A DNA stretch of 64,000 bases from Gilvimarinus algae. Lineage in GTDB: Bacteria; Pseudomonadota; Gammaproteobacteria; Pseudomonadales; Cellvibrionaceae. Shown here piece by piece: positions 50,743 to 60,311 of the stretch. Position numbers and translations under genes: made by a program. The DNA lies in contig NZ_JAULRT010000052.1 in NCBI RefSeq assembly GCF_030518215.1, positions 124,001-188,000 of the forward strand, given 5' to 3'. Position 1 is the first letter of the stretch. The number at the start of each line of letters is the position of its first letter. Under the pieces are notes generated by a model, which saw only the letters and a program-made list of their open reading frames with translations, did not search any database and had not been told where the DNA came from.

Positions 50743-52151
50743 CAGCATTGGCTGAGTTTTTGGCGGGCCTTACCTCGGATTTATTATTGCAGTGGCAAGT
50801 GGCCTCTATTTGGTTTGTCATTTTATGTCCGGTTGCATTTGTTGCTCAGCGGCGCTTGCCTGGCTTGGCGGCAGGGCTGTGCTGGTTGGTGCTGCTGCGC
50901 GCACTGGTGCCTGTCGGTGTCGTGCCTGCGCTCTGGTGGAGCTGGCATGATACGACGGCGCACTGGTCAGTTTTGCCGCCGTTGTCACCAATAGCCGCTC
51001 CTTTAGGTTTTGACGGTCCGGGGGCAAGTGTTCAGCAGTGGTTGGCGATTGCAATGGGGTTGTTTTTGTTTCTTGCTTGGCTGTTGGCATCCATATTTTT
51101 GTTTTGGCAGTATCAACGCGAGCGTTACCGCCTGCACAGAGTCGCCTATAAGTCTTTGGATTGTTCGTCGGTCTGGGTGGCTGAAACATTTGCGCAGCTA
51201 AAAACTAAGTTGAACGTTAAAAGCGCGCGCTTGGTTGTGACGGACACTGCCGATTACGCCTATACCATTGGCAGCTATCGACCAGTGGTGGTGTTGCCTG
51301 CCTCTATGCTGAATATTCAAGCCGGTTTGGTGGAGGCCGTGCTGGCCCATGAATTGACGCACGTTAAACGGCGCGATGATTTTAAACTGCTCTGTCTCAA
51401 CTATATGCGCATAGCCTGTTGTTATTTTCCGCCGCTATGGTTTTGTGCGCGCTTGATTGTGCAGTGCAATGAAAAGCAGTGCGATAGGGCCGTTATCTGG
51501 CAGTCCGGCATTGATAGAAAACGTTATGCCCGCAGCTTATTTGCTGCGGCGCAATTGCAGGCGCTGGGCTCTTCTGCGGTGATGCAGTTGTCGCCCGGTC
51601 AATTGCTGGCGGAGCGTGTGCAATCAATCTATGAGCCTGGGGCGTTAACCGTGCGCAGTGTTTGGCCGGTAAGAGTGTTTATTGCCACGGTATTATTTAC
51701 GCTTTTTCCCGCGCATGCAGGAATGGCTGGCAGCTCTTCAGTTGTGGGGTTGATCAGTCCGGTGCCAAATGCCCGGCTGTCGTCCGGGTATGGCGAGCGT
51801 TCGAACCCGTTTGTAGCGGGCGAGGTCGGCTTTCATCACGGTGTCGACCTAGCGGCGCCGCAAGGTCAGCCAGTGCTGTCCGCGGGTACCGGGCGGGTCA
51901 TTGAGGTCGGTTACAACGATGCCAGGGGGCATTATGTTGTGGTTGGGCATGCGGCTGGCTTAGCGGCCAGTTACTCGCACTTACTGGATACCGCGGTAGA
52001 GCTGGGCGATACGGTGCTGCAGGGGCAGCGTCTGGGGGCGGTTGGGGAGTCAGGCCGCGCAACAGGGCCCCATCTGCATTTTGAGCTAGTTCAGGCCGGA
52101 CAAGCAGTAAACCCGGCAGATTACATAAACTTCGGTCGCAGCGACGGTTAG
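50739..52151 (+). CDS. BlaR1-like M56 membrane protease fused to an M23 (LytM) domain
   Basis: The 470-residue protein begins with membrane helices (about residues 22-65 and 98-122), then a cytoplasm-facing M56 zinc protease with HELTHVKRRDD, His204/Glu205/His208, and another helix near 305-325. The last 130 residues are an M23 peptidoglycan endopeptidase domain with ligands His366 and Asp370 (HHGVDLAAP) and the HLH motif at 445-447, all key residues present. In BlaR1/MecR1 this place is taken by a penicillin-binding sensor. Expected role: sense or cut peptidoglycan outside and cleave the BlaI repressor inside. The start overlaps the repressor gene. Confidence 0.9.
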   Translation: MTALAEFLAGLTSDLLLQWQVASIWFVILCPVAFVAQRRLPGLAAGLCWLVLLRALVPVGVVPALWWSWHDTTAHWSVLPPLSPIAAPLGFDGPGASVQQWLAIAMGLFLFLAWLLASIFLFWQYQRERYRLHRVAYKSLDCSSVWVAETFAQLKTKLNVKSARLVVTDTADYAYTIGSYRPVVVLPASMLNIQAGLVEAVLAHELTHVKRRDDFKLLCLNYMRIACCYFPPLWFCARLIVQCNEKQCDRAVIWQSGIDRKRYARSLFAAAQLQALGSSAVMQLSPGQLLAERVQSIYEPGALTVRSVWPVRVFIATVLFTLFPAHAGMAGSSSVVGLISPVPNARLSSGYGERSNPFVAGEVGFHHGVDLAAPQGQPVLSAGTGRVIEVGYNDARGHYVVVGHAAGLAASYSHLLDTAVELGDTVLQGQRLGAVGESGRATGPHLHFELVQAGQAVNPADYINFGRSDG

Positions 52152-52155
52152 CGAA

Positions 52156-53247
52156 TTACTCTGTCAGGCAGTTGGGGTCAAATTCATAGCCGCCTGCTAA
52201 CCATTCGCACACCTCCTTGGCGATCGGGGCTCGGTTCTGCCATGAGCGATAGATTTCCATAAGGTCGAGCTTTTCGGTCTCGCTCATATCGCTAAGCTTT
52301 ACACGAGCAAAGTTTGGCGCATCCGTTGCGAGCTGGGCCGCTAGCTGCTGCGGGTACAGGTCATTAAAAATTTCTGCTGTGGCGGCCTCACGGGCATAAT
52401 GTTTCTGAGTAACCGCACGCCCCAATCCCGCCAGGGCGGGAAACGATGCAGCAAACTGATTCATCGGGTTGGCGGCGATGCCGCTTATCAGGTTGGTAAT
52501 CTGGGCGCGATCGTCCTCTGGTGCCGCCAAATACAAATGCTGTGACCGCACGGCGCCGTCATTAACGGGGTAGTTGTCCCATAAAAAGGGTTGGCGGCCC
52601 AGTAAGTCTGTGACTTCCAGTAAATGATCGCGAGGGTAGTGCTCGCTGCATACCTTAGGACCGGTCCAGAACACATCGATAGTTGGGTCCAGCTGGCGCC
52701 CTAAGTCTTGCAGATAGTTTGCCGGCGCTTTGCCGAAGACTTTTTCCAGTACCGGATCGGTTGAGTAGTAAGTCGGGCAGAGAATGATCTTGCGGGCGTT
52801 GCTCAGCTCGGCCGAACGGCAGGCCAATTGAGCCTGCCGTTCGGCCAGTTGCGGCATGTCGCCACGCATGTCATCAAACAGCAGGGCCAGGTAATCCAGA
52901 TTGAGCTTGTTGAGCTCGCGAATTTTTCGGTCCAGCGCCTGTGTCTCTGCCTCGCCGGTAGCGCTGCACAAATCGAGCGGGCTGAGGCCTACGCCAAAGT
53001 CGATGTGGTGATCAGAGTAGGTGGCGCGGGTTTGCTTCAGCTCTTGCCATTCTTGCGGCGGATGGTTGCTGCGCCATTGGCTGCGCAAATAGCGGTCGGC
53101 TTTGGGGGCATAGAGGTAAAAGGTGAGCCGATTGTCGCCGAGGAACGCCGCCAGCTCGCGCCGCTCCTGCCAGCGCCAGGTGCGGCCAAAAAAACCTTCA
53201 ATAACGCCGGCTGGAAGTGTGTTGTGAGTATTCATGGAGGCCATCAT
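52156..53247 (-). CDS. GH84-type beta-N-acetylglucosaminidase
   Basis: A 363-residue cytoplasmic-looking protein of the NagJ/O-GlcNAcase family. The N-terminal motif GVIEGFFGRTWRW and the catalytic Asp pair Asp125/Asp126 in LLFDDMRGDMP are typical, as is FLWDNYPVND. It lacks a signal peptide and the extra domains of large GH84 enzymes, so it is a minimal catalytic version. Likely removes beta-linked N-acetylglucosamine. ATG 53247, 53244 or 53235 are all possible starts. It runs tail to tail with the M56-M23 gene. Confidence 0.85.
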   Translation of the reverse strand: MMASMNTHNTLPAGVIEGFFGRTWRWQERRELAAFLGDNRLTFYLYAPKADRYLRSQWRSNHPPQEWQELKQTRATYSDHHIDFGVGLSPLDLCSATGEAETQALDRKIRELNKLNLDYLALLFDDMRGDMPQLAERQAQLACRSAELSNARKIILCPTYYSTDPVLEKVFGKAPANYLQDLGRQLDPTIDVFWTGPKVCSEHYPRDHLLEVTDLLGRQPFLWDNYPVNDGAVRSQHLYLAAPEDDRAQITNLISGIAANPMNQFAASFPALAGLGRAVTQKHYAREAATAEIFNDLYPQQLAAQLATDAPNFARVKLSDMSETEKLDLMEIYRSWQNRAPIAKEVCEWLAGGYEFDPNCLTE

Positions 53248-53574
53248 ATAGTACTTGCTCGCTGTGGCGATAGTGGACCGCCTGAGGCGCGTGTTTTTGC
53301 TACCTCAAGTTAGCTTTTTCAATATTATCAACGACCTGCGTTTGTATGATGGGTGAGTGTGGATAGCCTTGCGTCGTCTTGTCAGATTGACACAAAGGGG
53401 CTGTGTGCCTATGATAGCCGCCTTTTTGCACCGCACTGCATCTGTGTTGCGTCTCCTTGCTTTTGCCACGGTTTCGAGCGTTTGAGCGCACCACATTGGC
53501 GCGCCTACCTGACTGGCGTGGTTGCGGGCGGTGTATGACTTAAACCAGTACTGTAGAAGGATGCGGAGTAACTC
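53248..53574 (+). other. Intergenic region with the pgi leader
   Basis: The 327-base gap between the GH84 gene (minus) and pgi (plus) holds the pgi promoter and a leader of about 150 bases. I see no conserved riboswitch or small gene in the leader. An open frame at 53353-53538 shows no family features. Confidence 0.5.
53387..53415 (+). promoter_or_regulatory. pgi: Sigma70 promoter of pgi
   Basis: TTGACA (53387-53392), exactly 17 bases, TATGAT (53410-53415): a perfect -35 and a five-of-six -10, one of the best housekeeping promoters in the window. The start is about 53422. TTGTCAGATTGACACAA (53379-53395), a dyad related to HexR sites, overlaps the -35. Confidence 0.8.
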
Positions 53575-55221
53575 ATGCCCAGCCGTACCGAATTGACTGC
53601 CTGGCAGACCCTCCAGGCGCATGCGAGCGAGATGAGCAAGCGTCACATGAGTGACCTGTTCGACGAAGATGACCTTCGATTTGCCAAGTTTTCCCTCCAA
53701 TCGCCCAACATTCTGCTCGATTACTCCAAAAACCTGATCACCGAAGACACCCGTACCAAGCTGCTGGATCTGGCTGAGGCCTGTGAGGTCGACAGCTACC
53801 GCGACAAGATGTTTGCCGGTGAGAAAATCAACCGCACCGAAGATCGGGCGGTGCTTCACGTTGCCCTGCGCGACCAGTCGGGTGAGCCGCTGGAAGTCGA
53901 TGGCGAAGATGTACGCTCGCAAGTCAAGCACGAGCTGGAGCGTATCAAGTCTCTGGTGTCCCAGGTGCGCGGCGGTGACTGGCGCGGTTACACCGGTAAG
54001 GAAATGACCGATATCGTCAGTATCGGTATTGGCGGCTCCAACCTTGGTCCGCTGATGGTGACTGAGGCACTGTCTGCCTACAGCGATGGCCAGCTCAATG
54101 TTCACTATGTATCCAATGTAGATGGCTTTCAGATTGCCGACACCCTGCGCGATCTGGACCCTGAGACCACGCTGTTTGTCGTAGCCTCGAAGACCTTCAC
54201 CACTCTTGAGACTATGACCAACGCGAGCTCCGCCGAGGCCTGGTTTTTGGATAAAGCCAAAGACAAGAGCTTTATCAACCGCCACTTTATCGCTGTGTCT
54301 TCCAACCGCGCCAAGGCCATGGAGTTTGGCGTGGCCGAAGAAAACATCTTCGATATGTGGGACTGGGTAGGCGGGCGTTTCTCTCTCTGGTCGGCGATAG
54401 GCCTGCCCATTGCCTTGAACCTTGGCTTTGAAGTGTTCCAGGAGCTGCTCGAAGGCGCCTTCGAGATGGATCAGCACTTCCGCACAGCGCCGCTGGCGAA
54501 AAATGCGCCGGTGATGCTGGCTTTGATGGGGATCTGGAACAACAACTTCCTCGGCCGCAAGGCTCATGCGCTCTTACCTTATGACCAGTGCCTGCACCGC
54601 TTGCCAGCTTATATGCAGCAGGCCGAGATGGAGAGTAACGGTAAAAGTGTTAACTGGGCGGGTGAGCGTATCGATTACTCCAGTGTCCCATTGATTTGGG
54701 GCGAGGTGGGTATCAACGGCCAGCACGCTTTCTATCAGTGCCTGCACCAGGGCACCCAAATTGTGCCGGCTGATTTTATCGGGTCGGTCGAGCCCTCGCT
54801 GGCAGTAAAAGGTCACCACGATGCCCTGATGGCCAACTTTTTCGCTCAGTCCGAGGCACTGATGCGCGGTATTAACGCCGAGCAGGTGCGCGAGGAGCTG
54901 GCCGCCAAGGGTATGAGTGAGGAGCGGATTGAAGAAATCGTGCCGCACAAGGTGCACGAGGGTAATCGCCCGTCCAATACCCTATTGATGCAAAAAGTCG
55001 ATGCCCGCTCGCTGGGTTCGTTGATTGCTCTCTATGAGCATAAAATCTTCGTGCAGGGCATTATCTGGCAGGTGCACTCCTTCGATCAGTGGGGTGTGGA
55101 GCTGGGCAAGGTGCTGGCCAAGGGGATTCAGGACGAACTGGCGCCCGACGCCGAGCTGGACGCCAAGCATGATGCCTCAACCCGCAATCTGATAGAATAT
55201 TACAAGAACGCCCGGCCCTAA
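53575..55221 (+). CDS. pgi: Glucose-6-phosphate isomerase
   Basis: Interconverts glucose 6-phosphate and fructose 6-phosphate. The 548-residue length matches E. coli Pgi (549). The phosphate site IVSIGIGGSNLGPLM, SKTFTTLETM, the ring-opening/base region WDWVGGRFSLWSAIGLP and NFLGRKAHALLPYD, and the catalytic SFDQWGVELGK near the end are all present. It leads the sugar-catabolism array and has a strong promoter and its own terminator, so it is transcribed at least partly apart from edd. Confidence 0.97.
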   Translation: MPSRTELTAWQTLQAHASEMSKRHMSDLFDEDDLRFAKFSLQSPNILLDYSKNLITEDTRTKLLDLAEACEVDSYRDKMFAGEKINRTEDRAVLHVALRDQSGEPLEVDGEDVRSQVKHELERIKSLVSQVRGGDWRGYTGKEMTDIVSIGIGGSNLGPLMVTEALSAYSDGQLNVHYVSNVDGFQIADTLRDLDPETTLFVVASKTFTTLETMTNASSAEAWFLDKAKDKSFINRHFIAVSSNRAKAMEFGVAEENIFDMWDWVGGRFSLWSAIGLPIALNLGFEVFQELLEGAFEMDQHFRTAPLAKNAPVMLALMGIWNNNFLGRKAHALLPYDQCLHRLPAYMQQAEMESNGKSVNWAGERIDYSSVPLIWGEVGINGQHAFYQCLHQGTQIVPADFIGSVEPSLAVKGHHDALMANFFAQSEALMRGINAEQVREELAAKGMSEERIEEIVPHKVHEGNRPSNTLLMQKVDARSLGSLIALYEHKIFVQGIIWQVHSFDQWGVELGKVLAKGIQDELAPDAELDAKHDASTRNLIEYYKNARP

Positions 55222-55272
55222 GGCCGGCTGGCCCCGCATGGCGGGTGCCAACAGGGGCTTAGCGCCCACCGG

Positions 55273-55319
55273 ACGATACCGCGGCCCTGGCCGGGCCGGG
55301 GTGTCGTTTTGTTGTTTTT
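55273..55319 (+). terminator. Intrinsic terminator of pgi
   Basis: ACGATACC pairs with GGTGTCGT (one G-U) around an inner GGCCC-N5-GGGCC stem, then TTTTGTTGTTTTT. It separates pgi from the edd-zwf-pgl-eda group. Confidence 0.82.
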
Positions 55320-55502
55320 AAGACGATTTACTACAGAGCGCTAAAGCGCCGGGCCTCACAAGAGCATATCTGCCGGGTGGCCAGCCACGTACGCCGTGGA
55401 TGAGAAGAGAGTGACACATTACAGCCACACAAGCGGCTTACAGTGGGCAAGCCCACCAGCCGTCGTCTGTATTTCTGAGCATACTGGATCAGTGGTAACG
55501 AA

Positions 55503-57317
55503 ATGACCGATAGCAAGATCGCTGCAATTACCGACCGAATTATCGAAAAAAGCCGCGCGACGCGCGAGGCTTACCTGGCCAAAGTCGAGCGCGGACGCTC
55601 CAATGGCCCGGCGCGTAAGCGCCTGTCCTGCGGCAACCTGGCGCACGGCTTCGCCGCTTGCGGCGCCTCCGACAAGGAGGCCTTGGCCGAGGGCGACGCG
55701 CCCAATTTGGGCATCGTCTCGGCCTACAATGAAATGTTGTCGGCGCACGAGCCTTACCACACCTACCCGGACCTGATTAAAAAAGCGGCACATTCCGTTG
55801 GCATGACCGCTCAGTTTGCCGGCGGCGTACCCGCCATGTGCGATGGTGTGACCCAGGGGCGCGATGGCATGGACCTGTCGCTGTTTTCCCGCGATGTGAT
55901 CGCCATGGCCACGGCCATTGCGCTATCGCACGATATGTTCGACGGCGCCATGTGCCTGGGTATTTGCGACAAGATTGTCCCCGGTTTGACCATTGGCGCG
56001 CTGTCGTTTGGCCAGTTGCCCATTATCTTTATCCCCGCCGGCCCCATGACCCCAGGCCTGCCCAACGCCGAGAAAGTGCGCGTACGCCAGCTGTTTGCCG
56101 AGGGCAAGGTCGGTCGTAAGGAGCTGCTTGAGGCCGAGAGTGCCTCCTACCACAGTGCCGGTACTTGCACTTTCTACGGCACGGCTAACTCCAACCAGAT
56201 GCTGATGGAGATTATGGGGCTGCACCTGCCGGGCAGTTCTTTTATCAATCCCGGCACGCCGCTGCGCGATGCCCTGACCGAAGCTGCCGTTAAACAGCTG
56301 GCAAGCATTACCAGCCACGGCAATTACACGCCCATGGCCGAAGTGGTGGATGAGAAATCGGTGGTCAACGGAATGGTCGGCCTGCTGGCCACCGGCGGTT
56401 CTACCAACCATGCCATTCACTTGATGGCGATGGCTCGTGCAGCCGGAGTGGTAGTGGATTGGCAGGACTTGTCTGACCTCTCAGACGCAGTGCCTTTGAT
56501 GTGCCGGATTTACCCCAACGGTCTTGCCGACATCAACCGCTTTCAGGCGGTGGGCGGCATGGGCTTTTTGATGCGAGAGCTGCGCGATGCCGGCATTTTG
56601 CACGATGACGTCAAAACCGTAATGGGCAGTGGCGGTCTTGAGCCTTACACCAAAGAGCCCTTCCTGGATAACGACAAGCTGGTATGGCGCGACGCCCCTA
56701 AAGAGAGCCTGGACGATGGCGTGCTGCGTCCTGCCAAGTGTGCGTTCAGCGCTACAGGGGGCATGAAGCTTCTCACTGGCAACCTCGGTCGCTGCGTGAT
56801 CAAAGTTTCTGCCGTGAAACCTGAATATCGCAAGGTCAAGGCCCCGGCGATCGTTTTCCACACGCAGGAAGACCTCCAAAAAGCGTTTAAGGCCGGCGAG
56901 CTGGATAAGGATTTTGTCGCGGTGGTGCGCTTTCAGGGCCCCAAAGCCTGTGGCATGCCCGAACTGCACAAACTGACGCCGCCGCTCGGTGTGTTGCAAG
57001 ATCGCGGCTTTAAAGTGGCGCTGGTGACCGATGGTCGCATGTCGGGCGCTTCGGGCAAGATACCTGCAGCCATTCACCTGACGCCCGAAGCACTGGACAA
57101 GGGGCCGATCGGCCTGGTGCGCGATGGCGATATCGTCGAGGTGGACGCCGACAATGGGGTGTTGCAACTGCACGTGGATGACGCAGAGCTCAAGGCGCGT
57201 GAGCACGCCGAGTTTGACCTCTCACCCAGCCACGAGGGCATGGGTCGAGAGCTGTTCGCGCCACTGCGCCAGACCGTTGGGTCGGCGGAAGAGGGCGCTA
57301 CCGTATTTCGCTGGTAA
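55503..57317 (+). CDS. edd: 6-Phosphogluconate dehydratase
   Basis: Entner-Doudoroff enzyme converting 6-phosphogluconate to 2-keto-3-deoxy-6-phosphogluconate, with an iron-sulfur cluster. The 604-residue protein (E. coli 603) has the IlvD/Edd signature: [35 protein letters not shown], and [22 protein letters not shown], containing the cluster cysteines, and [18 protein letters not shown]. It is followed by zwf, pgl and eda in the order of linked pathway enzymes. The 281-base region before it holds the pgi terminator and a TTTACTACA half-site resembling HexR (55327-55335). Confidence 0.97.
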   Translation: MTDSKIAAITDRIIEKSRATREAYLAKVERGRSNGPARKRLSCGNLAHGFAACGASDKEALAEGDAPNLGIVSAYNEMLSAHEPYHTYPDLIKKAAHSVGMTAQFAGGVPAMCDGVTQGRDGMDLSLFSRDVIAMATAIALSHDMFDGAMCLGICDKIVPGLTIGALSFGQLPIIFIPAGPMTPGLPNAEKVRVRQLFAEGKVGRKELLEAESASYHSAGTCTFYGTANSNQMLMEIMGLHLPGSSFINPGTPLRDALTEAAVKQLASITSHGNYTPMAEVVDEKSVVNGMVGLLATGGSTNHAIHLMAMARAAGVVVDWQDLSDLSDAVPLMCRIYPNGLADINRFQAVGGMGFLMRELRDAGILHDDVKTVMGSGGLEPYTKEPFLDNDKLVWRDAPKESLDDGVLRPAKCAFSATGGMKLLTGNLGRCVIKVSAVKPEYRKVKAPAIVFHTQEDLQKAFKAGELDKDFVAVVRFQGPKACGMPELHKLTPPLGVLQDRGFKVALVTDGRMSGASGKIPAAIHLTPEALDKGPIGLVRDGDIVEVDADNGVLQLHVDDAELKAREHAEFDLSPSHEGMGRELFAPLRQTVGSAEEGATVFRW

Positions 57318-57356
57318 GTGCGGTTATAACGAATTACAAACGAGTGGGATTTATTA

Positions 57357-58832
57357 ATGCAGAAGCCATTTGATTTTGTCATTTTTGGGGGCGCGGGCGA
57401 TCTGGCATTGCGCAAGCTGATTCCGGCTTGGTACCGCGCCTACCGCGAGGGCCAAATGCCCAAGGGTTCGCGTATCTTCGGTACCGTTCGTAAAACCGAG
57501 CAGGCCGAGAATTACCTGGAGATTGTTCGCGAGGCGGCCTACGGCTACCTGCGTGATGACGAAATTGACAACGCCACCTGGAAAGAGTTTGAAGCCTGCC
57601 TGCACGGCGTGTTCATCAATATCACCGAGTTAGACGACCACTGGGCGGCATTGGCAAAAACTCTGGACGAGGGTAACGAAGAGCGCATTTTTTACATGGC
57701 GACACCGCCAGCGGTTTTCTCTCAGTGCTGTAAGAACATTCACGACTCGGGCATGATCAGCCCCAGCTCGCGAGTGGTTGTCGAAAAGCCTCTCGGTTAC
57801 GACGCCAAATCGGCCGAAGCTATCAACGCTGAAATTGCCCAGTACTTTGAAGAAAATGCGATCTTCCGCATCGATCACTATCTGGGTAAAGAGACTGTGC
57901 AAAACCTGCTGGCGCTGCGCTTTACCAACTGTATCTTTGAACACCTCTGGGATTCGAAATCCATCGATCACGTTGAGATCAGTATTTCAGAGACTGTGGG
58001 TCTAGAGGGTCGCGCCAGCTTTTACGACGATGCCGGTGCGCTGCGCGACATGGTGCAGAACCATTTGATGCAGCTGCTGTGCTTGGTGGCCATGGAGCCA
58101 CCGAGCAAACTCAACGCCGATAGCATCCGCACCGAAAAGCTTAAAGTGCTCGACGCTTTGCGCCCGCTGGTGGGCGACGATGTCGCACGCAACACGGTGC
58201 GCGGTCAGTACGTGGCCGGCGAAGTGGGCGGTAAGCAGGTGCCCGGATACCTGGATGAGTTGGGCAAAGACAGTAACACGGAAACCTTTGTGGCTATTCG
58301 TGCACACATTGATAACTGGCGTTGGTCCAATGTGCCGTTTTATCTGCGCACCGGTAAGCGCTTAAAGCAGCGCTGCGCCGAGATCATCATCCAGTACAAG
58401 ACGGTGACTCACCATATCTATCCCGAGTCGGCCGGTAATATGATTCCTAATCGCTTGGTGATTCAGCTGCAACCCGATGAGCGGGTGCAGATGATCGTGA
58501 CTTCCAACAACCTGGAAAAGCACGAAGCCGAATTGGTGCCAAGTGTGTTGAGTTTGAATCTAACGGACAAGTACGAAAAGTTTTATTCGGATGCCTACAA
58601 GCGCCTGATGCTCGATTCGGCCGCCAACAACCCTGCGCTGTTTATTCATCGCAACGAGGTCGACGCTGCCTGGCAGTGGATTGATCCCATTATCGAAGCC
58701 TGGCAGCGCCCGGAAAACAAGCCTCAGCCGTATCCGGCCGGTAGCTGGGGACCCAAGGCCTCGGAAGATTTGCTCAAGTGCGATGGCCGCAACTGGTTTA
58801 ACGTCGGTGAAAATATTACGGAGGAGAGCTGA
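57357..58832 (+). CDS. zwf: Glucose-6-phosphate 1-dehydrogenase
   Basis: Oxidises glucose 6-phosphate to 6-phosphogluconolactone with NAD(P). The 491-residue protein has an N-terminal dinucleotide loop FGGAGDLALRKLIPAWY, in which GGAGD replaces the usual GASGD, the substrate site FRIDHYLGKETVQNLLALRF, and the RTGKRLKQRC segment. The stop overlaps the pgl start (TGATG). Position after edd is the reverse of the usual zwf-pgl-edd order but the same set. Confidence 0.97.
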   Translation: MQKPFDFVIFGGAGDLALRKLIPAWYRAYREGQMPKGSRIFGTVRKTEQAENYLEIVREAAYGYLRDDEIDNATWKEFEACLHGVFINITELDDHWAALAKTLDEGNEERIFYMATPPAVFSQCCKNIHDSGMISPSSRVVVEKPLGYDAKSAEAINAEIAQYFEENAIFRIDHYLGKETVQNLLALRFTNCIFEHLWDSKSIDHVEISISETVGLEGRASFYDDAGALRDMVQNHLMQLLCLVAMEPPSKLNADSIRTEKLKVLDALRPLVGDDVARNTVRGQYVAGEVGGKQVPGYLDELGKDSNTETFVAIRAHIDNWRWSNVPFYLRTGKRLKQRCAEIIIQYKTVTHHIYPESAGNMIPNRLVIQLQPDERVQMIVTSNNLEKHEAELVPSVLSLNLTDKYEKFYSDAYKRLMLDSAANNPALFIHRNEVDAAWQWIDPIIEAWQRPENKPQPYPAGSWGPKASEDLLKCDGRNWFNVGENITEES

Positions 58833-59539
58833 TGTCCATCGAAGAGCGTTTTTTTGATTCGCGCGAGCAGATGATTGATGCGGTCTTTGAGCACAGCATT
58901 GAAGCGTTGCGTGAGGCCATTGAAACCCGTGAGGCGGCCAGCTTTTTGGTCTCTGGGGGTAGCTCTCCGGCGCCTATTTACAAGCGCCTTTCTGAAGCCG
59001 AGCTGGATTGGGACAAAATCAAAGTGGCTCTGGTGGACGAGCGTTGGGTGGACTTTGACCACGACAAAAGCAACGAAGCGTTTATTGTAAAGACGCTGCT
59101 GCAAAACAACGCGGCCAACGCCAAGCTGATCGGCATGAAAAATACTTCAGCCACTGCCTCTTATGGACTGGCTCAGTGTGAAGCGGCCTACCACACATTG
59201 GCGTCACCCTTCGATGTCACGGTGTTGGGTATGGGGCCGGACGGTCACACAGCCTCGCTGTTTCCCCACGCCAAAGGGTTGACCGAAGCGCTTGAAACCA
59301 AAAATTTGTGCAGTGCCATCAGCGCTATCAAAAGCGAAGTGACGGGCGATTGTACAGAGCGGATGACGCTGTCTTTGGCGGGCATTGTCAACTCGCGGCA
59401 CTTACTGCTGCTGATTTCCGGTGATGAGAAGCTGGCCACTTATCGCGAGGCTCTGGCCGGAGACGATGTGGCCGAAATGCCGGTGCGTGCGGTGCTGAAA
59501 CAGCATGACGTGCCGGTCACTGTGTATTGGGCTCCTTGA
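58832..59539 (+). CDS. pgl: 6-Phosphogluconolactonase
   Basis: Hydrolyses 6-phosphogluconolactone. The 235-residue protein is of the DevB/SOL family: ASFLVSGGSSPAPIYKRL, KVALVDERWVDFDHDKSN and VLGMGPDGHTASLFPHAKG. It overlaps zwf by one base, so the two enzymes are translationally coupled. eda starts 33 bases later. Confidence 0.95.
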   Translation: MSIEERFFDSREQMIDAVFEHSIEALREAIETREAASFLVSGGSSPAPIYKRLSEAELDWDKIKVALVDERWVDFDHDKSNEAFIVKTLLQNNAANAKLIGMKNTSATASYGLAQCEAAYHTLASPFDVTVLGMGPDGHTASLFPHAKGLTEALETKNLCSAISAIKSEVTGDCTERMTLSLAGIVNSRHLLLLISGDEKLATYREALAGDDVAEMPVRAVLKQHDVPVTVYWAP

Positions 59540-59572
59540 GAGCAAAACCCTACAGACTGCGAGGACGATTAA

Positions 59573-60205
59573 GTGGGTCTAGGTATAGATGAAATTGTAA
59601 AAGTCGCACCGGTAGTGCCGGTGATGGTAATTGACAGTCTGGAAGACGCCGTTCCTCTGGCGCAGGCGCTCTACAACGGTGGCCTCAAGGTACTTGAAAT
59701 TACCCTGCGCACGCCGGTCGCTCTGGATGCCATCAAAGCCATGGTCGAGGCTCTGCCCGAGGATGCGGTGATCGGTTCCGGTACCGTGATTACCCCGAAG
59801 GATCTGGAAAACTCGGTAGCCGCTGGCGCGAAGTTTATGGTTAGCCCGGGCACCACCCCGGAGTTGATTGAAGCGGCCAAGCAGTGTCCCGTGCCGCTCC
59901 TGCCTGGTATTGCAACCCCGTCCGAAGCGATGAATTTGCTCGCTCACGGCTTTACCCATATGAAATTCTTCCCGGCGGAAGCGGCGGGCGGCGTGAATAT
60001 GGTCAAGTCGATTGGCGGGCCTTTGCCGCAGATTACCTTTTGCCCGACCGGCGGTATTAACCTGGACAAAGCACCTACCTACCTGGCGCTGCCGAACGTG
60101 GCTTGCGTCGGTGGTACCTGGATGGCACCGAAAAACCTGATTGCGGAGAAAAAGTGGGACGAGATTGAAACCCTTGCACGCCAGGCGGCCAGTCTCGAGC
60201 GTTAA
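59573..60205 (+). CDS. eda: KDPG aldolase
   Basis: Cleaves 2-keto-3-deoxy-6-phosphogluconate to pyruvate and glyceraldehyde 3-phosphate. The 210-residue protein has catalytic Glu42 (LEITLRTP) and Schiff-base Lys131 (THMKFFPAEAAGG). It begins at GTG 59573 with GAGGA seven bases before. The same enzyme also finishes galacturonate breakdown, linking this array with the pectin locus. Confidence 0.96.
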   Translation: MGLGIDEIVKVAPVVPVMVIDSLEDAVPLAQALYNGGLKVLEITLRTPVALDAIKAMVEALPEDAVIGSGTVITPKDLENSVAAGAKFMVSPGTTPELIEAAKQCPVPLLPGIATPSEAMNLLAHGFTHMKFFPAEAAGGVNMVKSIGGPLPQITFCPTGGINLDKAPTYLALPNVACVGGTWMAPKNLIAEKKWDEIETLARQAASLER

Positions 60206-60311
60206 TTCGAGACACTTCGGCCCGGGTGTCGCTGCCTCTGTGGATGGCACCCTAACTTTATTGAATTGATGAACTGCCCGTGGGCAGCGAAAATTTACAG
60301 GAGAGAAACAC

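Noticed and set aside
53305-54567. 420-codon minus-strand frame opposite pgi
   Set aside because: Antisense to a highly conserved gene and covering its promoter; His/Gln/Val-rich shadow composition.
57324-57339. HexR-like TTAT-N8-ACAA before zwf
   Set aside because: One mismatch in a short, common pattern and no matching site elsewhere in the ED array; too weak to list as a feature.
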